From Trichlorobacter thiogenes (GTDB taxonomy: Bacteria > Desulfobacterota > Desulfuromonadia > Geobacterales > Pseudopelobacteraceae): a stretch of 64,000 nucleotides of DNA. The position numbers and the translations under genes were made by a program. Where the stretch lies: assembly GCF_900167465.1 (NCBI RefSeq), contig NZ_FUWR01000015.1:25254-89253 (forward strand), given 5' to 3'. Positions 16,659-26,119 of this stretch are shown here, piece after piece (the stretch's first letter is position 1; each line of letters begins with the position of its first letter). The notes under the pieces were generated by a model. It was not told the origin of the DNA. It worked only from the letters and a program-made list of their open reading frames with translations, and did not search any database.

Positions 16659-18743
16659 ATGAAAAAAACGATTCTTACTACCTTAGCGATCGTATCTGCT
16701 TGTGCAGCCTCAGCTACCGCAGCAGACCTTGATGGATCTGTAAGCGTTGGTGGCAGTCTTTCAAGCATTCATGGCCAAAAAGCCAAAGCAAACGAATACC
16801 GTGCTTTGGGTGATGGGGCAGCCGGAGGTTTTGACCTTAATTACCGGACACCAAGCTCATTCCTGGACGTTGATGCCAATGTTTCCGTTACCGAAGGCAA
16901 GCAGCCGACTCAAGACCTTGCAACCGACAATAATTTCAAAATCAAGGGGGGAATGACTGATCTTTTCAAGCTGTCACTATTTTACAACGAGATCCCACAC
17001 AATCTAACTTTTGGCGCGTCAACCTTCATGAACGGCGTGGGCACAAATGTACTGACATCCCCCTTGACACCGGCAACAACAGTACCAACTGTGGCCAACA
17101 CTGCGGGCCTCTGGAAAAGTTTTGATTACTCTTTATTCCGTCGTAACTTTGGTGCAGATGCAGAAGTTTCACTCAAAACTCCATTTTTCTTTAGCGCCCG
17201 TGTTGACAGGCAGGAAACCAGCGGTCTGCAACCTTACAATTGGACAACACAACTTCGAGAGCTACCTGCTCCTGTCGACTACACAACTGATACTCTATTC
17301 CTACAAACCGGCTATCGCAGTAAATCATTGATTGCAACTATTGAAGGAACAATCAGTAACTTCCAGAATGCCAATAATACAATTTATATTGGACAACTTG
17401 GCAATACCGCTGCCACTGCAGCTGGCTATGGTTATCTTCCTCCGGACAACAGGCTTTACAAGGTTGCCGGTTCCATTATGTACAAGTTACCACTTTGGTC
17501 TACCACACTCATGGCGCGTGGCAGCCATGCAATGCAGGAAAGCAACCCATTATTGTTTGAGGCCCCTGCAGCTGGTTTAACCTGGAACGGCTTAATCACA
17601 ACAGACAACGGTAGCGTTGTGATTACATCATCACCATTACCAAAGCTTGATACACGTATTCACTTTAACTATCTGATCACTAAAAATAAAAGTGACAACA
17701 TAAATTACTCAACAAGCGCAACAGCAACGTCATACAACCAAGTTGCAGCTAAATATGATTACAATAAAAAAGTGGGTGGCATTGACCTAAGCTACAAACT
17801 TCCTGCTGAGACAAAGGTATTAGCAGGATATGAGTATAGCGATGTCCATCGTGCAACATGGGCGGCTGATCCAGTATTAACAGTTGCTGGAGCACCGCAC
17901 GCTACTAAGACAACTGATCATACGGTGTATATGCAGGTCAAAAACAACCTGCTTGACTGGGTGAGTGGCAAACTGCGCTATGAACACCAGTTCAGATCAA
18001 GCGAATATCCTACACTTGGCCTCTATGCTGCAACTAACCGTATGGGTTATTTCCGGGCATTTGAAGCAGCTGATAAAGACATGGATGCCATCAAAACCGA
18101 ACTTGAGTTTGAACCACTGCACGGCTTGAGTATCGGACTACAGTACGCACTTAAGCTGAATAAGTACACCAACTCACCGCTTGGTATGCAAGACGATACC
18201 CGCCATGAATTCTATGCAGACGCAACCTATGTAGCAGGAATTGCAAAAGTAAATGTGTATGGAGAACTAGAAACAGTTGAGACCAATGGGAAATTTTATG
18301 CGGGCACTTATGGATCAGCTGCAACAGCTACCAACAACTTCTTTTGGACAACCAAGCGCAAAGACTTGAACTATGCGTTCGGCAGCACAGTTGATGTAAG
18401 TATCATTAAAGACCTTCTGTCTGCCTATGCTGGTTATCGTTACGAAAAAGCAAATGGTTCTAATGATTTCACCGTATCGAACGCATCAATCATGACCACA
18501 CCATACTCGAATGTAAACTCTTTGGATGACTATACCAAGCATTCGTTGAATGCAAAATTGACCTACCAAGCATCTAAAGCTGTGAGCATAGACCTTGGTT
18601 ATCTGTACGAAAATCTAAAGTATTCTGATGATGCCTATGCTAACTACACCAACATTGTTGGAACCAACTTTTTGACTGGTGCCTACGCCAATCCCAACTA
18701 CGATGCCAGCGTGGTCTATACCAAGCTGACCTACAAATTCTAA
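16659..18743 (+). CDS. MtrB/PioB-like outer-membrane porin
   Basis: A protein of 694 residues with a signal peptide (ATAADLDG cleavage region) followed by alternating amphipathic strands rich in Tyr, Asn and Thr, ending in KLTYKF with the terminal Phe usual for outer-membrane beta-barrels. Size and position directly behind a decaheme cytochrome gene identify it as the MtrB/PioB type, a large barrel that sheathes the cytochrome. No CXXC pair is visible near its N-terminus, unlike Shewanella MtrB. The operon ends at a strong terminator. Confidence 0.88.
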   Translation: MKKTILTTLAIVSACAASATAADLDGSVSVGGSLSSIHGQKAKANEYRALGDGAAGGFDLNYRTPSSFLDVDANVSVTEGKQPTQDLATDNNFKIKGGMTDLFKLSLFYNEIPHNLTFGASTFMNGVGTNVLTSPLTPATTVPTVANTAGLWKSFDYSLFRRNFGADAEVSLKTPFFFSARVDRQETSGLQPYNWTTQLRELPAPVDYTTDTLFLQTGYRSKSLIATIEGTISNFQNANNTIYIGQLGNTAATAAGYGYLPPDNRLYKVAGSIMYKLPLWSTTLMARGSHAMQESNPLLFEAPAAGLTWNGLITTDNGSVVITSSPLPKLDTRIHFNYLITKNKSDNINYSTSATATSYNQVAAKYDYNKKVGGIDLSYKLPAETKVLAGYEYSDVHRATWAADPVLTVAGAPHATKTTDHTVYMQVKNNLLDWVSGKLRYEHQFRSSEYPTLGLYAATNRMGYFRAFEAADKDMDAIKTELEFEPLHGLSIGLQYALKLNKYTNSPLGMQDDTRHEFYADATYVAGIAKVNVYGELETVETNGKFYAGTYGSAATATNNFFWTTKRKDLNYAFGSTVDVSIIKDLLSAYAGYRYEKANGSNDFTVSNASIMTTPYSNVNSLDDYTKHSLNAKLTYQASKAVSIDLGYLYENLKYSDDAYANYTNIVGTNFLTGAYANPNYDASVVYTKLTYKF

Positions 18744-18758
18744 CCCCTTCCACAAAAA

Positions 18759-18779
18759 GGCGGCCCGCAACGGGCCGCC
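18759..18779. terminator. GC-rich hairpin after the porin gene
   Basis: A 9-bp perfect stem GGCGGCCCG/CGGGCCGCC with a 3-base loop, 15 bp after the porin stop. It lacks a T-run on the plus strand; the minus strand has TTTTT beside it, so it may serve the opposite strand or mRNA stability. Confidence 0.5.
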
Positions 18780-18838
18780 AGCAGTACAGCAAAATCCTTC
18801 ATGTGGTGGATGTACTGTTAGGGTACTTCCAACACTTT

Positions 18839-18870
18839 GCCTCCCCGCCTTCTCCCGGGGAGGCTTTTTT
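18839..18870 (+). terminator. Rho-independent terminator of the cytochrome-porin operon
   Basis: GCCTCCCCG (18839-18847) pairs with CGGGGAGGC (18856-18864), followed by six T. Confidence 0.9.
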
Positions 18871-18871
18871 A

Positions 18872-19414
18872 TTATTCCCCAAATTCCCGCTGCCAGGCCT
18901 CAAAAATGGCAACCTTGTCGTCATCAAACTTAGCCAGACTTTTTCTGATTTTCTCTACCGACTTTTCCTTTTCAAGCCGATCCGGATTCTTTGAGAAGAA
19001 GAGATCAGCATAGCAGATGATCCGCTCTGCAAGGGTTTCCGGGGTCATATCCCGCTGCGGCAGCGGCAGATTCTGGCTGCTTATGTCGTTTATCGTAAGC
19101 CCTACCCCGGTATGACGTTCACAGATCAGGGCATGTAGCGGCAATCCCTCTGCATCAAGCAGCTCTCTACCCAACACGCCGTGCCGGATATACGGTTCTT
19201 GGCCATGGCAGGCAATATCCGGCGCATCCACCTTGCAGACACCGATATCATGCAGATAGGCAGCCTCTATAACCAGGCGGCGGGTTTCTGAATCTGCATT
19301 GACTGCTGCACAGGCAGAAAGCGCCTTACCAGCCACCATCTTGCCATGGATCATCAGGATCTCCGCTGTTTCGGGACTGCAATAGCGTTTCAATAGCTCT
19401 TCAACCGCTAACAT
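18872..19414 (-). CDS. HD-domain phosphohydrolase
   Basis: A protein of 180 residues with the HD-superfamily metal ligands: an early His (MIHGKMV, near residue 23), the HD pair in AAYLHDIGV, later His residues in RHGVLGRELL and CERHTG, and a downstream Asp in ICYADLFFSKN. This is the compact HDIG-like phosphohydrolase found in many bacteria; substrate unknown, possibly a nucleotide. Its start follows the mechanosensitive-channel gene stop by 3 bp, so the two are cotranscribed and probably coupled. Confidence 0.8.
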   Translation of the reverse strand: MLAVEELLKRYCSPETAEILMIHGKMVAGKALSACAAVNADSETRRLVIEAAYLHDIGVCKVDAPDIACHGQEPYIRHGVLGRELLDAEGLPLHALICERHTGVGLTINDISSQNLPLPQRDMTPETLAERIICYADLFFSKNPDRLEKEKSVEKIRKSLAKFDDDKVAIFEAWQREFGE

Positions 19415-19417
19415 GGG

Positions 19418-20956
19418 CTACCCCTTTCCAAAGAAATCCCTCAGTCGCTTCAGGTAATCCACCGGGCTGCGTTCACCTGCGCTCGATTCCACCTGTTGTT
19501 CCTGCTGTTGCTGGTTGCTGGCTGTGTGCCGTGATAGCGCCTCACCAAGCCGCTCCATCAGTTTATCATTGCTATCCAGCAACTCAGCTATGGCTGATTT
19601 GGAAAGCTCTGCCAGAATTGCCTCAGTGCATGCCCGTACCGTTGCCTTACGAGGCTCACCAGTTAAGAGTGACATCTCACCAAACATCCTGCCCTGCCCC
19701 AGGCGGGCAACTCCATTCCCGTCAACCTCAACCGCCATCTCGCCACGCAGCACAAAAAAGAGCGAGCTGCCTGCATCCCCCTGCCTGACTGCAGCTTCGC
19801 CCGGCGCAAAGCTACGCAGCTTCGCACTGTCCGCAAAGTGGGCTACTTCATCAGCAGTCAAAACATCAAACAGATGGGATTGACGCACCCCTGCCAGTAT
19901 TTCATCCCGCTGGTTGGGAAATGATTCTTTAAGGGGGACCGTAACCAGTTGACGATGGGGAAAGGGAAAGCTCCAACCGGCCCGATGCACCGCATACCAG
20001 GCCTTGGTCTGAAGTTCAGAGAGAGCCAGATTACGTTGTGCCGGATCTGCCAGCCAGAATTTAAGCAGATAGACAATGCTGCTGTCATTCATGGTCTGGA
20101 GACGGACTGCCGGTTGTGGTTCGTTCAGCACCAGTGTTTCTTCCAGCAAAACCTGCAACAGAAGTGCTTTTGCCTGTTCAGGAGGTAGTTCATAGGGTAG
20201 GCCAATGGTCAGGGTCAGCGCTGCCCGTTCCTGGGCTGTTTCTCTGATGGAACCATGGGTGGTGACCACGCTCTGAACCACAACCGTATTGGGAACCAGC
20301 ACCTGGTTGTTGTCCAGGGTACGCAGGGTGATATAGCGAAAACCGACATTGACGATCTCACCAAACAGATTTTTTTCAGGGATTGTTATCCAGCTGCCCC
20401 GGGTCATCAATGGATCAATCTGGACCGTAAAGCCGTAAAAGGCGTTGGAAAGTGTGGTCTGCATGGCAAAGGCAATGGCAGCAGTAAGTACCGTGGTGGT
20501 AGTAATAACGGCAGACAGATCCACCTGAAAGACCAACCGCAAAGATACGATACCTGCAGCCAGATAGACTGCCAGACGGATCGCATCACGCAGCAGCATC
20601 GGCACATCTCCATGCCGCCGCAGACTAAGCATCATATCCACCAGCACGTAGATCACCAGCTTAGCCAGACAGATCAGGACGATCACACTTTGCAGCCGTG
20701 CAAGGATAAGACTATAGTTTGGATACCCGGTCAGCGTGGCCTCAAAATAGAGTAGCACCAAACCCAGCAAAGAGAGCTTGAGCGCCGTCGGAGCCTGAGA
20801 AGAAAGCGACTTGCCCTGCACCCGGCGAACCACGGTAACCGTGACAAAGAACACAATCACCACCAACAGCACAACCAGCTTGTTGACCAGAATAAAATTC
20901 AGGTCCACCAGTGAGAGCATCCCCTGATTAAGCTGCTGTGCTGCTGAATTTGCCAT
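19418..20956 (-). CDS. MscS-type channel with C-terminal cyclic-nucleotide-binding domain
   Basis: A protein of 512 residues: several N-terminal transmembrane helices, an MscS pore helix and beta domain (about 150-280, including GSWITIPEKNLFGEIVNVGFRYITLRTLDN), and a CAP/cyclic-nucleotide-binding domain (about 360-480, FGEMSLLTGEPRKATVRA). This is the bCNG (cyclic-nucleotide-gated MscS) architecture, in which nucleotide binding gates or modulates the channel. Mechanosensitivity is often reduced in such proteins. It overlaps nothing but is 1 bp from pyrD, on the same strand as the pyr genes. Confidence 0.88.
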   Translation of the reverse strand: MANSAAQQLNQGMLSLVDLNFILVNKLVVLLVVIVFFVTVTVVRRVQGKSLSSQAPTALKLSLLGLVLLYFEATLTGYPNYSLILARLQSVIVLICLAKLVIYVLVDMMLSLRRHGDVPMLLRDAIRLAVYLAAGIVSLRLVFQVDLSAVITTTTVLTAAIAFAMQTTLSNAFYGFTVQIDPLMTRGSWITIPEKNLFGEIVNVGFRYITLRTLDNNQVLVPNTVVVQSVVTTHGSIRETAQERAALTLTIGLPYELPPEQAKALLLQVLLEETLVLNEPQPAVRLQTMNDSSIVYLLKFWLADPAQRNLALSELQTKAWYAVHRAGWSFPFPHRQLVTVPLKESFPNQRDEILAGVRQSHLFDVLTADEVAHFADSAKLRSFAPGEAAVRQGDAGSSLFFVLRGEMAVEVDGNGVARLGQGRMFGEMSLLTGEPRKATVRACTEAILAELSKSAIAELLDSNDKLMERLGEALSRHTASNQQQQEQQVESSAGERSPVDYLKRLRDFFGKG

Positions 20957-20957
20957 T

Positions 20958-21872
20958 CTACCCCTCCAAAGCGCCGATCAGACTTTTAATATCAGCAATG
21001 CCCCGCGCCGCCAGCCACTGTTCCATCCCTTCAGCAATCTCCTGGGCTGCGCCAGGGTTGACAAAGCTGGCCGTACCCACCTGCACTGCGGTTGCACCAG
21101 CCAGGATGAACTCAAGGGCATCGGTTGCCGACATGATACCGCCAATACCGATCACCGGTACCTTAACCGCCCTGGCCACCTGCCAGACCATCCGCAGGGC
21201 AACCGGTTTGATGGCAGGGCCCGACAGTCCACCGGTAATATTGGCCAGCACCGGTCTGCGGCGTTCCAGATCAATGGCCATACCGGTCAGGGTGTTGATC
21301 ACGGACAGTGCATCTGCCCCTGCCCCTTCGCAGGCCTGGGCCATTTCTACAATATCGGTCACATTGGGCGAGAGCTTAACGATCAGAGTCTTTTTTGTGG
21401 CAGCACGACAGGCAGCAACGACGCTGGCAGCACAGTTTGGATCAGTGCCGAACACAATCCCGCCCTGCTTGACGTTGGGACAGGAGATATTCACCTCAAG
21501 GGCTGCAACCTCAGGGATGTCATCCAGACGGCTAGCCAACTCGGCATACTCATCCGGGGTATACCCAAAAAAGTTGGCAATGGCCGGGGTGTTGACCGAA
21601 CGCAGGAACGGCACCTTCTTCTGGATAAAGGCGTCAATCCCCACGTTCTGCAGGCCGATGGCGTTCAGCATACCGCCCGGCGTCTCCACAATCCGAGGGG
21701 TGGGGTTACCGGCACGGGGCTTTAAGGACAACCCCTTGGTGACAAAGGCGCCAATCTTTTCCAGATCAACATACTGGCTGAACTCCTCACCATAGCCAAA
21801 GGTACCGGAGGCGGTCATGACCGGGTTACGCAGCTTGAGGCTGCCGATCTCAACTGACATATCAGGTTTCAT
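20958..21872 (-). CDS. pyrD: Dihydroorotate dehydrogenase B, catalytic subunit
   Basis: A protein of 304 residues, FMN-binding TIM barrel. [14 protein letters not shown] carries the catalytic Cys of class 1B enzymes (class 2 enzymes have Ser), and [17 protein letters not shown] is the phosphate-binding end of the barrel. It oxidises dihydroorotate to orotate in pyrimidine synthesis, with electrons going to NAD through the PyrK subunit encoded immediately upstream, one base away. Confidence 0.95.
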   Translation of the reverse strand: MKPDMSVEIGSLKLRNPVMTASGTFGYGEEFSQYVDLEKIGAFVTKGLSLKPRAGNPTPRIVETPGGMLNAIGLQNVGIDAFIQKKVPFLRSVNTPAIANFFGYTPDEYAELASRLDDIPEVAALEVNISCPNVKQGGIVFGTDPNCAASVVAACRAATKKTLIVKLSPNVTDIVEMAQACEGAGADALSVINTLTGMAIDLERRRPVLANITGGLSGPAIKPVALRMVWQVARAVKVPVIGIGGIMSATDALEFILAGATAVQVGTASFVNPGAAQEIAEGMEQWLAARGIADIKSLIGALEG

Positions 21873-21873
21873 A

Positions 21874-22695
21874 TCAGTTCCCCTCCCACTTTAGTACAGC
21901 AGCCTCAAAGACCGGACCTTCAGTACAGACACAACGATAGTCAGGGTTTTCAGCACTGTGTTCAGCACCTTGGCAGACGCAGCCCAGACAGGCCCCCATG
22001 CCGCAAGCCATATACCCTTCCAGCGAGACCTGGGTTTTCACGCTCCGCTTGGCTCCAATGGCTGCCACCGCCTTCAGCATGCCGTGGGGGCCGCAGGCAC
22101 AGATCTGCCCCTTGTTTCCGGTAGCATCCAGGCGACCCTCCAGCACCTTGGTAACCAGACCGCACTCACCCAGCGAGCCATCCTCGGTTGCGGTGTAGCA
22201 CTCCACACCCAGACGCTCAAACTCGGTGATACAGAGCACGTCATCCTTGCTGCGACCACCGGCAAACAGGCGCACCGGAGAATCCTTGACCAGTTCCTTT
22301 GCCAGCAGATAGAGCGGAGCCAGGCCAACACCACCGCCAACGATCAACTTCTCCTCACCAGCCGGACCGTTGTCAAACCCGCTGCCCAACGGCCCGAGAA
22401 CATCCAGAATATCATTTTCATGCAGATCAGAAAGCATACCGGTCCCCTTACCCACCACCCGGTACAGGATCTCCAGGTACGGCTGGGCAACCGCGCCGGT
22501 GTAGGCTGGCTGGTGCATCCCCACATCAAAGACACCAAAGGGGCGACGGATCAACGGGTCGATTGATGGATTGACCCGCACCATCACAAACTGGCCCGGC
22601 TTGGCTGCAAGCATCTCAGCCGGTGCGGTCATCCGCATCCGCCAGTAGCCGGGTGACACCTCGGCATTGTCAAGAATCATGGCCTTAAACTGCAT
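21874..22695 (-). CDS. pyrK: Dihydroorotate dehydrogenase B, electron-transfer subunit
   Basis: From the ATG at 22695 (GAGGAGG six bases upstream) the protein has 273 residues; two earlier in-frame ATG codons at 22710 and 22701 lie too close to the ribosome site. FAD-binding [10 protein letters not shown], the NAD-binding [16 protein letters not shown], and the C-terminal [2Fe-2S] cluster motif [11 protein letters not shown]...C are all present. It transfers electrons from PyrD to NAD. Its start overlaps the end of rimI. Confidence 0.95.
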   Translation of the reverse strand: MQFKAMILDNAEVSPGYWRMRMTAPAEMLAAKPGQFVMVRVNPSIDPLIRRPFGVFDVGMHQPAYTGAVAQPYLEILYRVVGKGTGMLSDLHENDILDVLGPLGSGFDNGPAGEEKLIVGGGVGLAPLYLLAKELVKDSPVRLFAGGRSKDDVLCITEFERLGVECYTATEDGSLGECGLVTKVLEGRLDATGNKGQICACGPHGMLKAVAAIGAKRSVKTQVSLEGYMACGMGACLGCVCQGAEHSAENPDYRCVCTEGPVFEAAVLKWEGN

Positions 22696-23143
22696 CAACA
22701 TCCTCCTCAATGAGGTTTTTATCCATCAACAGGGCATCAATACCCTGTTCGTAATATGCCTTCCTCAAACCGCTTCTGACAAAACCAAACCGTTCGTACA
22801 GGGTGATAGCCGGAATACTGGTGGCCCGCACCTCCAACCGCAGCAACGCAGCCCCTTGCCGGAGCGCCTCGGCACAGGCCCACTGCATCAGCTGTACGCC
22901 GATCCCCCTGCCCTGTAAGGCTGGATCAACCGCTACATCCAGAATCTCTGCCTCATCCAGCAGCACGCTTAAACAAAGATACCCAGCCACCTGGCCATTA
23001 AACTCGGCCACTACCGGTGTGCCACGTTCCGAGCCGATCTCTGCCAAAAAGTGTTCTCTGGTCCATGCACGGGGAAAACAGGCCTGTTCAATGCGTAGCA
23101 CCGCAGCAAGATCAGCCTCAATCATTGGTCTAAGAGTCATCAT
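22685..23143 (-). CDS. rimI: Ribosomal-protein-alanine N-acetyltransferase RimI
   Basis: A 152-residue GNAT acetyltransferase with VDPALQGRGIGVQLM as the acetyl-CoA-binding motif A (Q/RxxGxG/A) and FPRAWTREHF, a RimI signature, near the start. RimI acetylates the N-terminal alanine of S18 and sometimes other proteins. Its stop codon lies inside the start of pyrK, so the two are cotranscribed. The tsaD gene, often near rimI in other bacteria, is 5 kb away here. Confidence 0.85.
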   Translation of the reverse strand: MMTLRPMIEADLAAVLRIEQACFPRAWTREHFLAEIGSERGTPVVAEFNGQVAGYLCLSVLLDEAEILDVAVDPALQGRGIGVQLMQWACAEALRQGAALLRLEVRATSIPAITLYERFGFVRSGLRKAYYEQGIDALLMDKNLIEEDVDAV

Positions 23144-23183
23144 CGGTCGGCAGAATACCGTTATTAGTGGTGTGAGGCAAACG

Positions 23184-23216
23184 AAAAAAGCACCTACGGT
23201 ATAACCGTAAGTGCTT
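23184..23216 (-). terminator. Terminator of the tRNA-Gln transcript
   Basis: On the minus strand a 13-bp near-perfect stem (AAGCACTTACGGT / ACCGTAGGTGCTT) with a TAT loop is followed by TTTTTCG, 8 bp after the tRNA 3' end. Confidence 0.85.
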
Positions 23217-23224
23217 AATTTCTA

Positions 23225-23299
23225 TGGCAGGGGTGCCAGGATTCGAACCTAGGAATGCCGGAATCAAAATCCGGTGCCTTACCGCTTGGCGACACCCCT
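23225..23299 (-). tRNA. tRNA-Gln (anticodon UUG)
   Basis: The minus strand folds as a 75-nt tRNA: acceptor stem AGGGGTG/CACCCCT, anticodon stem CCGGA/TCCGG enclosing TTTTGAT (anticodon TTG), T-arm CTAGGTTCGAATCCTGG, and an encoded CCA. It stands alone between rimI and the kor operon, with its own terminator. Confidence 0.95.
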
Positions 23300-23339
23300 A
23301 AAAAAGAGAAAAGTTAAATACCAAATTATCGACTACGAG

Positions 23340-23894
23340 TCAAGCTTTTCGTGCAGAAAAAACTGCAGCAGCCCCTGCCTCAATCGCCTTGATGTTGGCA
23401 GGAATCAACCTATGGTTACGTTCCGGCAGGGCATCCTTAAGCGCTTTCTGCAGCGATTCCAGGGCAAGCGCGCCGGTTGCAGCAGCATAGGCGCCGCAGG
23501 CCACCATGTTCACCATCCGCACATCACCCAGCTCAATGGCAATCTGGTTCATCGGAACAGCAAGCAGTTCACGCCCTTCAAGGGCAACTCCGGCACGTTC
23601 AACCAGCGAGCTGTTAACCAGACAGATGCCCCCCTGCTTAACCTTTGCAGCATATTTATCAAAGGAGAGCTGGTTCAGGATCACCGAGACAGAGGGTTCG
23701 CCAACCACCGGTGAACCGGTCTCACCATCGGCAAACACCACGGTACACATGGCTGCCCCACCCCGTTTTTCCACGCCGTAGGCCGGAAAAAAAGAGACGT
23801 TTTTGCCTTCACGAATGGCTGCATAGGAAAGCAGGTTACCGGCAAGCAGCACACCCTGGCCGCCGTATCCTGCAAAAAAGAGATCATAACGCAT
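23340..23894 (-). CDS. korC: 2-oxoacid:ferredoxin oxidoreductase, gamma subunit
   Basis: A protein of 184 residues starting YDLFFAGYGGQGVLLAGNLL, the standard gamma-subunit opening, with FFPAYGVEKRGG. The last gene of the kor operon (ferredoxin-alpha-beta-gamma order). The complex interconverts 2-oxoglutarate, CoA and ferredoxin with succinyl-CoA and CO2. In Geobacter-type organisms this is the TCA-cycle enzyme in acetate oxidation. Substrate choice (2-oxoglutarate rather than 2-oxoisovalerate) is inferred from the operon form. Confidence 0.88.
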   Translation of the reverse strand: MRYDLFFAGYGGQGVLLAGNLLSYAAIREGKNVSFFPAYGVEKRGGAAMCTVVFADGETGSPVVGEPSVSVILNQLSFDKYAAKVKQGGICLVNSSLVERAGVALEGRELLAVPMNQIAIELGDVRMVNMVACGAYAAATGALALESLQKALKDALPERNHRLIPANIKAIEAGAAAVFSARKA

Positions 23895-23909
23895 AGATAT
23901 ATACTCCAG

Positions 23910-24653
23910 TTACAGGTTTTCGTTGTTTTTAAAGACACCCAGAGGGAAGTAGGGGATCATTTCACTGCCCACCCGCTCATTGGCTGCCAGCGGATTCATA
24001 CCCCAGTTGGTGGGACAGGCTGCCAGCGCCTCAATAAAGGCAAAGCCCTTCCCTTCCACCTGATATTGGAAGGCATTTTTGATGATCTTCTTGGCCTGCA
24101 GCACATTCCTGGGACTGTTCAGAGCCACCCTGGCCGAATAGGCCACTCCATCCAGATTGGACAGCAGCTCTGCCATCTTGAACGGCTTGCCGTCGTTGGC
24201 TACATCCCGGCCATTGGGTGAGGTGGAGGTTTTCTGGCCCGGCATGGTGGTGGGGGCCATCTGTCCGCCGGTCATACCATAGGTGGTGTTGTTGACAAAG
24301 ATCACGGTGATCTTCTCGCCACGGTTGGCAGCATGGATAATCTCGGAAGTACCGATGGCAGCTAGGTCGCCGTCCCCCTGATAGGTGAAGACGATCCGGT
24401 CCGGCCGGGCCCGCTTGACACCGGTGGCCACCGCCGGAGCGCGACCATGGGGAGATTCCACCACATCGATGTTGAAATAGCCATATAGAAACACTGAGCA
24501 GCCCACTGAGGCGCAGCCGATGGTCTTATCGGCAATACCGAAGCTGTCCATGGCCTCAGCCACCAGACGATGGATTGAACCATGGTGACAGCCAGGGCAA
24601 AAATGGGTCTGCACATCTTTCAAACTAACCGGTTTGGAAAATACCTGCTTCAT
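23910..24653 (-). CDS. korB: 2-oxoacid:ferredoxin oxidoreductase, beta subunit
   Basis: A 247-residue thiamine-diphosphate-binding subunit: [13 protein letters not shown] near the start, the TPP motif GDGDLAAIG...[12 protein letters not shown], and [17 protein letters not shown]. It carries catalysis together with the alpha subunit. It lies 15 bp before korC and 12 bp after korA in one operon. It is short for a fused oxidoreductase, as expected for a four-subunit enzyme. Confidence 0.9.
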   Translation of the reverse strand: MKQVFSKPVSLKDVQTHFCPGCHHGSIHRLVAEAMDSFGIADKTIGCASVGCSVFLYGYFNIDVVESPHGRAPAVATGVKRARPDRIVFTYQGDGDLAAIGTSEIIHAANRGEKITVIFVNNTTYGMTGGQMAPTTMPGQKTSTSPNGRDVANDGKPFKMAELLSNLDGVAYSARVALNSPRNVLQAKKIIKNAFQYQVEGKGFAFIEALAACPTNWGMNPLAANERVGSEMIPYFPLGVFKNNENL

Positions 24654-24665
24654 ATAGATGCGTCC

Positions 24666-25727
24666 TTAACAGAATTTCTTGATCTGGGTAAACAGCTCTT
24701 CGGGAGTTGGAAGAGATCCGGCCCCTGGCGGGCGGCCATAGAACTCCACCTCTGCATCCCGTGCCACAGCCAGACGGACATCATCCACCATCTGACCGGT
24801 TGAAAGCTCTATGGTCAGCCATTTCTTGCAACGGCTCGACAGATCAGCATAGGCCTTTTTCGGGAACGGGAACAGGGTAATCGGCCGCATCAGGCCAACC
24901 TTGATCCCTTCTGCACGGGCCATTTCAATGGCAGTGCGGGCAATACGGGAAGTACAGCCAAAGGCGGTCACAATCAGCTCTGCATCATCCGTTGCAAACG
25001 TTTCCCAACGGGACTCTTTGTCTGCCAGTTCCTGATAGCGGGCATGCATCTTCCAGTGAAACTTCTCCATCTCGCCATCACCAAGGTAGAGCGACTTGAC
25101 CACGTTCTGCTGGCCGCCGCCAGTACCGCGCACTGCCCAGTCCTTGGCAGGCAGATCGACCTTAGGCCGTGGATTAGGAACAATCGATTCCTTCATCTGA
25201 CCCAGCACCGAATCAGCCAGCACCATGGCCGGCATCCGGTATTGGTCTGACAGATCAAAGGCCAACATGGTCAGGTCGTACATCTCCTGTCCGGAGTTGG
25301 GAGCCAGCACAATAATTCGGTAACCACCATGTCCGCCCCCTTTGGTGGCCTGATGGTAGTCTGCCTGGGAGGCGTCAATGCCGCCCAGCCCCGGGCCGGA
25401 GCGCATGATATCAACAATCACGCCGGGCAGTTCAGAACCGGCCATGTAGGAGATCCCTTCCTGCTTGAGCGAGATACCAGGGCCGGATGAGGAGGTCATG
25501 GCCCGCACGCCACAGGCCGAGGCTCCCAGCACCATATTGATGGCGCCGATCTCACTCTCCACCTGAATAAAGGTGCCACCTGTTTTAGGAAGCTCGCGGG
25601 AAAGATATTCCGGGATATCGCTCTGGGGAGTGATCGGGTAGCCGAAATAACACTGCACCCCTGCCTCAATGGCAGCCATGGCAACCGCTTCATTACCTTT
25701 GACAAACTTTCGTTTCAGCGCAGTCAT
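24666..25727 (-). CDS. korA: 2-oxoacid:ferredoxin oxidoreductase, alpha subunit
   Basis: A protein of 353 residues. FVKGNEAVAMAAIEAGVQCYFGYPITPQSDIPEYL is split here only for reference: the GNEA and GYPITPQS motifs are the family opening, and TSSSGPGISLKQEGISYM is the pyrimidine-binding region of the alpha subunit. Transketolase C-terminal features follow (GCTSRIARTAI). It abuts korD with no gap (25727/25728), so translation is probably coupled. Confidence 0.9.
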   Translation of the reverse strand: MTALKRKFVKGNEAVAMAAIEAGVQCYFGYPITPQSDIPEYLSRELPKTGGTFIQVESEIGAINMVLGASACGVRAMTSSSGPGISLKQEGISYMAGSELPGVIVDIMRSGPGLGGIDASQADYHQATKGGGHGGYRIIVLAPNSGQEMYDLTMLAFDLSDQYRMPAMVLADSVLGQMKESIVPNPRPKVDLPAKDWAVRGTGGGQQNVVKSLYLGDGEMEKFHWKMHARYQELADKESRWETFATDDAELIVTAFGCTSRIARTAIEMARAEGIKVGLMRPITLFPFPKKAYADLSSRCKKWLTIELSTGQMVDDVRLAVARDAEVEFYGRPPGAGSLPTPEELFTQIKKFC

Positions 25728-25940
25728 CTAGTTATCTTCCTTGAACACAGTAATGGCAACATCCGGGCACATCTCGGCACAGAGACTACAACCGGTACAG
25801 TTTTCTGGATTGTTGAATACTGCCAGAGTGTAGCCAAGTGCATTGGGCTGGCTGCTTAAACTCACCAGTTTTTTGGGGCAGGCAATGGTACACAAGCCGC
25901 AGCCTTTGCAGCGGTCTTCTTCAATCACAATATACGGCAT
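25728..25940 (-). CDS. korD: Two-[4Fe-4S] ferredoxin subunit of the kor complex
   Basis: From the ATG at 25940 (GAGGTGA upstream) the protein has 70 residues; the frame can begin two codons earlier at a TTG, which is less likely. Two CxxCxxCxxxCP clusters are visible (CKGCGLCTIACP and CTGCSLCAEMCP). It is probably the electron-carrier subunit of the oxidoreductase and is the first gene of the operon. Confidence 0.92.
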   Translation of the reverse strand: MPYIVIEEDRCKGCGLCTIACPKKLVSLSSQPNALGYTLAVFNNPENCTGCSLCAEMCPDVAITVFKEDN

Positions 25941-26119
25941 ACTCAATCACCTCAGGCAAAGTCAGCAGATAAAGATTTTAAGTACCAGAAGGATATTGGC
26001 ATGGTCAAACTTTTTTTAGGCATATTGCGGCAGTTTCATAAGAAACAGCTTGATTTACCAATTGTATACTGTTAGAGGGAAGCAGCTTTTAAATACAACA
26101 TCTCATATATGGAGGAAGT

